A stretch of DNA of 64,000 nucleotides. It comes from Clostridiales bacterium. GTDB taxonomy: Bacteria > Bacillota > Clostridia > Christensenellales > Borkfalkiaceae. Under the pieces are notes generated by a model that did not search any database, had not been told where the DNA came from, and saw only the letters and a list, made by a program, of their open reading frames with translations. The position numbers and the translations under genes were made by a program. Location: positions 1 to 64,000 of the forward strand of contig SVHW01000003.1 of the NCBI GenBank assembly GCA_015055655.1. Reading direction: 5' to 3'. Position 1 is the stretch's first letter. The number at the start of each line of letters is the position of its first letter. Below are positions 53,961 through 62,900 of the stretch, one piece after another.

Positions 53961-56900
53961 TTAGTCCATTACGATAAGCACTGCTTCGCCGGGAGCCATA
54001 TTCGCAATGTAGAAACCGTCCCAAGCGTTAGAAGTTACTCTTACACCGTTCGTTGCACTCGCCAAGCTTTGCATATTTATCGAAGGCGTGCTTTGTGCAT
54101 CCCCATCTGCAAGATATGCACTCGAACCTTTCATCGCGTAAACCGTCGCGGTACGTCCATAAGATACCTTGCCGATGCTCAAGTTCACTGCGTTCGTGTC
54201 TATCGTCGAGTTGTTTACAACGTAGTACGCGTCTTTGCCTTGATAATCGAAGCAACCTACCAATGCGTTACCGCCTACCGTATTAACTTCACCGTAAGAG
54301 GTAAGCGTACCAAGCGTAGGAGCTACTTCCGTCACAGGCGACCAAGCGTCCACTCCGACAGGTTCGTAGAACTGAGGAAGCGCGCCGCTGAAGATAACGC
54401 CTCTGCTGGATGCGTTCATCAAAACGTGGTCGATAGACTGGATGTACATATTCGCTCTCTTTGCGTAGTTGTAAACGTCGTTACGGTTACCTTGTGCGTC
54501 GAAGAGCGAGAAGCTGAACACTTCTGCGCCGTCCACACCATCGCTGGATACGGGAAGTACACCGCAGAAATATTCGATACCCTTTGCGCCGTAAGCAAGC
54601 GTCGTGTTTACGTTCCAAAGAAGTTCTGATTCCGTCGGGCAACGAACACCTTCCGCCCAAGCGCACGTTTGGATATACGACCAGAAAGGAATATGATGTC
54701 TTACCGCTGCGTCACGGATAAGAGCAAGGTTTTCATAATACCCAGTTCTTAAATACGTGTCGTCCACGCCCGTGCCGTTCGCTGCGCCCGTTTGTCCTAC
54801 GATAGGATAGAAGTCGAAGGAAAGCACTTGCGGATTATATACTCTTACGTATTCTTCGATATAGTCTGCGTACGTGTATTTACCGCCTACTGCCGCTTCG
54901 TTATCCCACCAGCCGTCTAACGGGTCACCTCTGTACGTCATCATCGCGCCCTTGGTAACGTAGCTGCCGAAGAGGTTGGCATGGTACAATTGGTCTTTGC
55001 CCCAATATTGTTCCATCGTCTCACGCGATTCTACTGCTATCTTGAACGCGTTTGCACCGGGTTCGTCAAGAACCATAACGCCTGCCAACGCATTGTATTT
55101 CGCGAGTTCCATCATCCAGTTACGCATCGTCGCATACGATTCTTTGGAATAGTTTTCTTTCGTCACGTCGCCGCTGTCGGTGCCTGCCCATCTAATAATG
55201 TATGCCAAATCGTTTGCCGCGCATTTTTCCAACATATCGGTTACGTGTTCGTATAAGCCACCCGTGAAGTTTGCGTAATCGTACAAGCCCATCATCGTGT
55301 TGATGCCGCATTCTACGTAGTCTGCAATCAACTTATCGTAATCGAGCCCTTCGTAGATATCTACCATATTCGCCCAAACTTCGTTGCCGTCGAAATCTTC
55401 CGGTTGAGGAGGCAACGAGTTGTACGCGGAGATAGGCATCGTATCGTAATCGTGTTGCGTGAACCAATACGAAGCGTTGGTTGCCGACGTATTTTGGTCT
55501 TCATAAACCAATCTTGCGCTGTCAACAATCCAATAATCGCCGTCGCTTGCGTTCGTTACTTGCATCATAGCGTAACCGCTAAGACGGCTGTCACCAGTAC
55601 CGTTAGAGTAAGGAGGCAATTTGTTCATCGCGTCCCCATCCGCCACCATCGTACCTGCTTTGAAGGCAAGAATCGTGTCGTAGATGCCCTTCGTGGGGAT
55701 ACGCAACGCGTTCCACGTGCCGGGAATCAATCTTGCGCCGCCAGCCGACGCGGGAAGTTCCGTATCGGGAGGAATCGTACCGTTAAAGCTTATGTAGCCG
55801 TCCGTACGGTTTTGAGGACCTGCATATACCAATACTTCGATATATTTTGCTGAAAGCAACTGTTGATTTGTCAAAGGTTGGCTGCCGATGGTGAGAGGGA
55901 ATAAGAAGATACCACTCGTTTGATAGCCGCCCATTACGTATTTCCACGCGTAGCTATCATCGATAGTACTCTTTACACGGGAAACGTCTTTGAATACTTT
56001 ACCTTGCGCGGAAGCAATTTCGTAAACCGTTTCACCCGTTTCAATGTATACGGTGTCGATAACGTTGCCGTCCGTGTCTTTAATAATTTTTTCTTTTAAT
56101 ATCAGGTTCGCCCATTTTTCCACTTCGAAAACAACGGGTTTCGACCAAACGCTGCCTGCCACAACTGCTGCCGTCGACGTATCGGGCACTTTATTGCCGT
56201 TTGCGTCTAAATAGCTGTGCGTACCAGCCACGAACGTAATGCCGGGCGCGTCGTTCTTATGCGCTGCCATAACGCGTACCGAAATGCTGTCGCCGTCGTT
56301 CAATAAGAACGTACGCTTGCGATAGTATTGAATTTCTTCGCCGCCGTTGATTCTTATGCCGTAACCGTTTACCGCACCGGGAATCGATTCAATCGTCGCC
56401 ACGCCGTTTTCCGAAATCGTTATTTCAGGCGTCTTGAAGATGCCGCCGCTGTTCGGGCCTATTTGGGCAAGGTATTGATTCCACCAGCCGTTCGTTGCGT
56501 CGCCCCACTCCAACAATACCCAATCGCTGTAAATCTTTCTAATCGAGCCGCTTTCGTTGATGTTCTTCACCGCGCGTACGTGCCACGTATCCATAATCGT
56601 ACCACCCGTCGAAGGGCAATAGGTGTGCGCGCTTGCGTTGAACACTTCATAGCCGATAAATTGATTGTTCTTCTTCACCTCGTACGTATAGGTAACGTTC
56701 GGGTCGGTATTCGTTAATTCTTCGGGAATCGCCGTCCACATAGGATGGCTTAAAATATTGTTCGTATCGTACAACGGCAAAGGTACTTCTATGCTTTCCG
56801 TCTTATAGCCGCGAACGTTATCGAAATAAAGCGTTGCGCCGTCTTTAAGCGTATAGAACGTGCAGTGACCAGGCTTAAACCAAGCATTTACCTCCGCTGG

Positions 56901-59645
56901 CGTGAACGTCAACGTCGTCCAATCGTTTGCTGGCAACGTCGCTTTCAACGTAGCTTGGTCTTGGTAGTATAACGTCATCGCTTGGCCGCTTGCGTTAAAA
57001 ACATCGAACGCAATGTAATCGTACGTCGCAAGTGTAGCAACGGGGATTTCAGCATCCGCAGTATCACGCATAAATACGTTGATATAGTTCCACGCGCCTG
57101 CCTGCACCTTAATGGAATACGTGCCCTCCGTCTTCGTTACCGTGTCTAACACCGCCGTACCACCAGTTGCTACCCAATATTTAACTTGGCTATCCATGCC
57201 GTAAGCTTCACAACGATTGAGTTTCGTTTCTACCACGGTCGAGCTAGGTTGCGTTGCCCGCCAAAGGCTTTCTTGCCAAACGGGGTCGGAAACGTCGTTG
57301 CTCGTTCTGCCGGGGATAGCGATAAAATCGTCTAATTCGACAACGGCGTTAGATTTGTCTGTCCACTCCATTCGAAGATTGTCGATATAATGCACACCCG
57401 CGCTGGAAGGAACGATTGCGAAGAAAATTATCAATTCGCCCGTTTCCTCGTTGTACGCCGTGTGGTCAGACGTCATATCCGACGTCGCGCCCTCTACCAT
57501 ACGCCAACCGTTCATACGGATTTTGTTCCAAGCGTTGATTTTTACAGGGTTCGTGTCCGTCCAAACTGCACCGCAGCACCAAATAATAATGTCTTGCGTG
57601 CAGTAGAAATCAAACGTCAACTCCATATGCGCCATTTGCGCGAGGGTGATAGGCTTTCCGTCTTTAAAAAGGTAGAACGAAGTACCCAGCCACCCGCCGG
57701 CGTCAATGATTTCCTGCGTTCTCGTGTCGGCGATTCTCAAAGAGGAGGTGCCTTCCGTGATATATCTTGCGTCGGTGTTGATAGACAAATCTACGTTTGC
57801 TATCCACATACCGTCGAGGTCGGCTTCGCTTGCAAAACCGTTGTGTAAAAGAGTCGCTTCCTCACGGGGTTTTACACCGATTACGTCTTCAAAATACAAC
57901 GTCCAATCTTGCAAAGGTTTATCTTTGCCATCTATATAGAATTGCAATTTCCCGTCGGGATGATACGGCGTCGAACTGCCGGCTAACGAGCCGTTCACCG
58001 CAACGTACGCGTTGATGGTGTCTTGAATCATTTTGCCGTTAACCAGAATACGGTTCCAGCCTTCTACGATGGGATAATGTACGCCCGTCGTCGCTGCGTA
58101 GCCGTATGCGTCGGAACCTGCCAAAAGACTCATGGAAACGCCGCCGATGCTGCTGTAGAAACGAAGCAATACGTATTCGTAATCAGCGAAGTTGATACCG
58201 CCCGACCATTTTCTATTGTTGTCAAAGGTCATCGTTTCAAATTCGCCGTTTTCGTTTACGCTAACTGCGTAGAAACTGAGTACGTTTGTGCCTAATTTCG
58301 TTTCAAGTTTATGCGAAGAGTGGTTGTGCGCAGGGTCGCTACAATATACCTTGTCGCAGACGTGTTCGCAATTGCTTGCGTCGTGCCCGTCAAAGCAGTA
58401 CGTTTTAGAATACTTGTCGCCTGCAAGCGTATGCGCTTTGTCGTATTGCACTTCGCCGCTGCTTGCTACGCCGTTCGCCGAACCGTCGTCATACCAACTG
58501 GTGAAATAAGGTTCTGCTATTCTCGTATCTGCCAATACGTCGTAATCGTCGCTTACCGTGCCAGAGAATAATTCCGTTGCGTAATACAATTTGAACGTCG
58601 TTCTGTTATTCGCATACGCTTTGGAAACTTCCACGCTGTTGGGATTGTACCAATCAACTTTCGCGCCGTACGAATCGTATTTTTCCCGTATCGAAACCGA
58701 TTCGTTAAACGAAAGGATTTCGTACCACGTCATCTTGATTTGGGAATCTACCGTGTACGCGCTGGAATCCACCACGAATTTCTCTACGATAGCTCTGCCG
58801 TCCGCGTCTACGAAATGGTATTCGATATTGTATCCTACCGTGGAAGATACGATGTATTTATCCACGGCGTTTTCGCCAACGTAAACGTTGCCTTCCGCGT
58901 CGCTATCTTCGTATTTTTGCGCAACGTAAGACATGGAACGTGCGTTGTTGTCCATATCTTTACATGCGTAGTCTGCAAATTTATACGTGTACGTAGAACC
59001 GCCGTCCGTCGAGTATCTAACGTATGCGCGAGCAACCACTTCCGTGCCGTAAGCCGCTTGCGGAACGGATACCGCACCCGAAAGGATGTAGTACGCGGCG
59101 CCTGCCTTGCCTTCGATAACAAGGTTTTGGTTGATAAGGTTGCCCCACTCGTTCTTGCTCAACGCGTCAAGGTTGTCGTAACGCACGGGCGTGAACATAT
59201 TGACAGAGCCGTTTGCGTTGGTGCTGTCCGTTGCCCAACTCGCGCTCGTGTCCTTGTTCCAACGGTATTTTTGCGCGCCGCCGCTGCCGAAACAGTTTGC
59301 CGCGTTCAAATCGTTGGTTTCCACCTTGTCACGCGTTGCGAAAACGATACCCCACTCCGTCGTGTCCGTTGCTGCGCCTTCGCCGTATGCCGCTTCAAAC
59401 GCCTCGTAGTCCGCTTGCGGAACGGTTGCCAAGAAACGCAACGAACCGCCGGTATACGTCGAGCCGTTGGAATTGATTGGCAAACGGATTTGTCCGCCGT
59501 CGTACATCGAGAACGAGCTAAGTGAAATGTCGGCTGCTGCAGACGTTTCAATTACGTTTGCATTGCTTTTGCCGATGAAAGCAAAAGACATAAGAAAACA
59601 AGCCGCACTGGATAAAATTAACGGGATTAATTTCTTCTTTTTCAT
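53961..59645 (-). CDS. 1894-residue secreted multidomain glycan-active protein
   Basis: A signal peptide (KLIPLILSSAACFLMSFAF) is followed by an N-terminal beta domain (~40-260) and a Cys/His-rich insert (nt ~58300-58410: CFDGHD, CEHVCDKVYC, HNHSSH). Several carbohydrate-binding-like modules follow, one of them (nt ~56800-57230) shared with the giant protein upstream. The C-terminal ~480 residues resemble the barrel of the lipoprotein at 50331 (VLDEPGANAF, VLSFDFYPI, FWSYIQTCAWAEG, TTLAYGAKGIEYFCGVLP). There is no LPxTG motif or membrane anchor. AAAGGAGGG fixes the start. It is probably a secreted glycoside hydrolase of unknown family with binding modules. Confidence 0.75.
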   Translation of the reverse strand: MKKKKLIPLILSSAACFLMSFAFIGKSNANVIETSAAADISLSSFSMYDGGQIRLPINSNGSTYTGGSLRFLATVPQADYEAFEAAYGEGAATDTTEWGIVFATRDKVETNDLNAANCFGSGGAQKYRWNKDTSASWATDSTNANGSVNMFTPVRYDNLDALSKNEWGNLINQNLVIEGKAGAAYYILSGAVSVPQAAYGTEVVARAYVRYSTDGGSTYTYKFADYACKDMDNNARSMSYVAQKYEDSDAEGNVYVGENAVDKYIVSSTVGYNIEYHFVDADGRAIVEKFVVDSSAYTVDSQIKMTWYEILSFNESVSIREKYDSYGAKVDWYNPNSVEVSKAYANNRTTFKLYYATELFSGTVSDDYDVLADTRIAEPYFTSWYDDGSANGVASSGEVQYDKAHTLAGDKYSKTYCFDGHDASNCEHVCDKVYCSDPAHNHSSHKLETKLGTNVLSFYAVSVNENGEFETMTFDNNRKWSGGINFADYEYVLLRFYSSIGGVSMSLLAGSDAYGYAATTGVHYPIVEGWNRILVNGKMIQDTINAYVAVNGSLAGSSTPYHPDGKLQFYIDGKDKPLQDWTLYFEDVIGVKPREEATLLHNGFASEADLDGMWIANVDLSINTDARYITEGTSSLRIADTRTQEIIDAGGWLGTSFYLFKDGKPITLAQMAHMELTFDFYCTQDIIIWCCGAVWTDTNPVKINAWNKIRMNGWRMVEGATSDMTSDHTAYNEETGELIIFFAIVPSSAGVHYIDNLRMEWTDKSNAVVELDDFIAIPGRTSNDVSDPVWQESLWRATQPSSTVVETKLNRCEAYGMDSQVKYWVATGGTAVLDTVTKTEGTYSIKVQAGAWNYINVFMRDTADAEIPVATLATYDYIAFDVFNASGQAMTLYYQDQATLKATLPANDWTTLTFTPAEVNAWFKPGHCTFYTLKDGATLYFDNVRGYKTESIEVPLPLYDTNNILSHPMWTAIPEELTNTDPNVTYTYEVKKNNQFIGYEVFNASAHTYCPSTGGTIMDTWHVRAVKNINESGSIRKIYSDWVLLEWGDATNGWWNQYLAQIGPNSGGIFKTPEITISENGVATIESIPGAVNGYGIRINGGEEIQYYRKRTFLLNDGDSISVRVMAAHKNDAPGITFVAGTHSYLDANGNKVPDTSTAAVVAGSVWSKPVVFEVEKWANLILKEKIIKDTDGNVIDTVYIETGETVYEIASAQGKVFKDVSRVKSTIDDSYAWKYVMGGYQTSGIFLFPLTIGSQPLTNQQLLSAKYIEVLVYAGPQNRTDGYISFNGTIPPDTELPASAGGARLIPGTWNALRIPTKGIYDTILAFKAGTMVADGDAMNKLPPYSNGTGDSRLSGYAMMQVTNASDGDYWIVDSARLVYEDQNTSATNASYWFTQHDYDTMPISAYNSLPPQPEDFDGNEVWANMVDIYEGLDYDKLIADYVECGINTMMGLYDYANFTGGLYEHVTDMLEKCAANDLAYIIRWAGTDSGDVTKENYSKESYATMRNWMMELAKYNALAGVMVLDEPGANAFKIAVESRETMEQYWGKDQLYHANLFGSYVTKGAMMTYRGDPLDGWWDNEAAVGGKYTYADYIEEYVRVYNPQVLSFDFYPIVGQTGAANGTGVDDTYLRTGYYENLALIRDAAVRHHIPFWSYIQTCAWAEGVRCPTESELLWNVNTTLAYGAKGIEYFCGVLPVSSDGVDGAEVFSFSLFDAQGNRNDVYNYAKRANMYIQSIDHVLMNASSRGVIFSGALPQFYEPVGVDAWSPVTEVAPTLGTLTSYGEVNTVGGNALVGCFDYQGKDAYYVVNNSTIDTNAVNLSIGKVSYGRTATVYAMKGSSAYLADGDAQSTPSINMQSLASATNGVRVTSNAWDGFYIANMAPGEAVLIVMD

Positions 59646-59664
59646 CGTTTTGCCCTCCTTTCTC

Positions 59665-59808
59665 TTAAGACCAAGGGTCGAAATCGCCGCCACCGCCGGT
59701 TTCGCCTTCGTTGCCCCACTCCATACTGGGCGTTTGTTGTTCAAACCAAATTTCGCTTTCTAATTGCAAAATTTCGATTGTCGGTTCTTCATAGAATTTT
59801 CTATCCAT
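59665..59808 (-). CDS. 47-residue small peptide with glycine/acidic C-terminus
   Basis: It starts MDRKFYEEPTIEILQLESE and ends GGGGDFDPWS. Many gut bacteria carry short peptides with a basic start, a Pro-x-x-Glu-Ile/Val core and a Gly- or Asp-rich end, but no function is assigned here. GGGAATAGG precedes the ATG. Its stop lies 19 nt before the start of the 1894-residue protein, and the two are likely co-transcribed from the giant repeat gene. It has no signal peptide. It could be a precursor peptide or a co-translated regulator. Confidence 0.6.
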   Translation of the reverse strand: MDRKFYEEPTIEILQLESEIWFEQQTPSMEWGNEGETGGGGDFDPWS

Positions 59809-59936
59809 AACCTATTCCCTAACCTATATATAATTTCCTTTATATAATTTGTTATATAACTTTTCCCTTTTTCATATTCCCCTGCTATGCCGCAACCGCT
59901 TTCGATTACAGCATAGCCGAGTTTTTTGTTTTTACG

Positions 59937-62900
59937 TTATACGTTCTTTACACCTATTACGTTATCCACGTAAATCGTTACGCCGTCTTGACCGAGGAAG
60001 TAGAACATGCAGAAGCCTTCGCCAAACCAAGTGTTTATCGCCGCCGCATCGAACGTCACCGTAGTCCAAGCGCCGTCCGCAAGCGTCATCGCCAACGTAG
60101 TTTGGTCGCTGTAATACAACGTCACGGTTTGACCGCTTGCGTTGTAGATATCCATCGACACGTAATCGTACGAAGCAAGCGTTGCTTTAGGTACTTCAGG
60201 ATTACCAGCCACGTATTGACGGGCGTAAACGTTCATATAGTTCCACGCGTTTGCCGTTATTTTAACAGACGTCGTTCCTTCCTTGACGTACGCCATATCC
60301 GTATTCACCGTGCCTGTTACATTCGAATCTACCCAGAACTGCGCCGCGCTGCAGTCGTTCAGCATTCTCGTCGTCGTAACAACTACGTTGTCGATATAAA
60401 TCGTACCTGCGTTAGCGAAGAAGAACGTGCTGTATCCTCTACCATTGTCGTTAGCAAACCACGTCGCTACTTGTTCTGCCGTAAACGTCACTCTCGTCCA
60501 AGCGTTTGCCGTAAGCGTTGCCGCTGCCGTAGCGTTGTCGCTAAAATTCATCGTGATATCCGTCGCGCTTGCGTTGTAGACGTCCATGCTGATGCCGCCG
60601 ATAAACGTCGTCGCCGTTTCTTTCGTCATCCATGCCTGAACGATGTTGCTGTATTGTCCTAAGCTTGCGTTAATCGTATAATCAACCAGATAGAAGTTGA
60701 GATAGTTTCCGCCAGCCACGTCGAGTTTCAACGAAGACGAGCCTTGTACGAACGTCGTCTTATCAAAAGACTTCGCAGCGTTCGTGACTATCGTCCATTG
60801 GAAATTCTCCGCATCAACTTCCGCGTTATACACCAACTTCGCGTTGCCGCTGATTGCCGAATAACCTTCAATTTCACCGATAACGATATTGTCAACCCAA
60901 ATGCTTTGCGCACTAGCGCTTTCGCCAACTGCGATATTGAAGTTGACAACGCCCGTCGTTTCGTCGTACGCTTTCGCGCCGCCGTGCGCTTCCGTCCACG
61001 TGTTGGCAATTTGTACGAATTGCGAACCGGGGATACGGATAACGTTCTTGCCCGCAGAGATTTGCGCAACTTGCGTTCTGTACATCTGGAAGTTACCCGC
61101 GTTTTCCACGTATACCGTCACTTCGATATAGTCGAGCGCGCCAAGCTGTGCAAGCGTAGGAACTGCACCGTTGATTTTCAAAGGAATATACCATTCCGTC
61201 CAGCTACCGCCAGCCTCTATCGTACCGACAACCGACGTGCCGTCAACGCTGTTCGCCGTCGTCGTCGTAATGGAGGACATACCGTTCGTCGTGAAATCTG
61301 CGCTGTTCATTGCGTTGAGCACGTTTTCCGCCGTAGGCGTCGTGGTCGAACCACCTTCGCCAGGGTTTTCGGGCTCTTCGGGATCGGGCGTCGTGCCGCC
61401 ACCCGAAGAGTTGTTGCCAATACCCATTACGTTATCGAAATACAACGTGTATTGCGCGCCCGTTGCAAGGAAGAATTCGCCTTGAATGAATTGGCTTGTG
61501 GATAAAGCGTATTGTTCTTGAATCGTCGTCATAGGAATCAAGACTTCGTTCCAACCGTGAACAAGGTTCGTCGCCAAGACATTATACAAATACAAATTGA
61601 TGGGGTCTGCGCTTTGCGCTGTCGTTCCACCGTTCGTACTGTCGTAATAAACATTAAAGTACAACGATTCGTATTGTTGCAATTGTTCCCACGTGAGCGG
61701 TGCGTCGCCGTTGGTGTAATCACGCAATACCAAAGCGATTTGTGCATAACCAGTGCTCGTTACAACCTTGATAGACGCGCTACCTTGTTTGATATACGCA
61801 GCGTCCGTATTTAACGTTGCCGTACCGCCGACAGGATTCAACCAGTAGGTTGCCGCTACGTCACAGTTGTTAAGGAGCGTGCCTTGAACCGACGAGCTGG
61901 TGTACGATACGCTGTTGGAGAGTTCACTATCCAAATGCAATACGCCGTCACCGATTGCCATTACTTTGATATCCGCAACCGTCGTGCTGACGATATAAGA
62001 CGTCGAGGATTGTCTTGCTTGCGCAATGCCGTCCAACCATACTTCGTATGCCGTCGCGTTGGTAACTCCGCTCCAAGATACTACGTTGTCCGTAATGCTG
62101 ATTACAGGAGCCGCGATTTGCGTACCCGTAAGCGTTACTTCGTTGGAAAGGTCACTGTTGGTATAAACCGTGCCGTCACCTACCGCTTTCACTTGTACGG
62201 TGCCTTGTTGCGTCATCGTATAGCTCGTTGCCGATTGCGTTGCCACTTCTGTGCCGTCTACGTAGATAACGTATTCCGTCGCGTTTGCAACTGCCGCCCA
62301 GCTTACTACCTTGCCGCTGAGGCTAATCGAAGGAGCGCTAAGCTTCGTCGCCGTAAACGTCACTTCGTTAGATTGCGCACTTGCGTTATATTTGTCTTCG
62401 CTGTTCACCGCTTGTACGGTAATCTTGTCGCCGGCATTGGTCAACGTGAACGTTCTTTCCGTTTGCACCGCTTGCGCTGCGCCGTTCAACGTTACGATAT
62501 AGCCCGTCGCGTTGGTAACCGCATCCCAGCTTGCTACGTTGCCGCTAAGCGTTACCGTAGGCGCTGCCAACGTTTCTTTATACGAGAAGTAACCAGACCA
62601 GTCACTATCCGCATAACCCGCGTTGAGGTCACCTTTCGCACGGATGCGTACCGATTGACCGCTGGTGAGCGTCATCGTTGCGCCGTCCAATTTGAATTCC
62701 GTACCCGTTGCGTCGTTTTCAGGTTGATATACGTAGCCGCTTGCATTTGCAACTGCTTCCCACGTCAATACGCTGCCGTTTTGCGTTACGTTAGGCGTTG
62801 CCACTTTTATCAAGTTCAACGTAATGTCAGCCCAATCACTATCCGCATACAACGGATTGGTGGTGGTTGCTTTTACATAAATCGTTTGTCCGTCTGCAAT

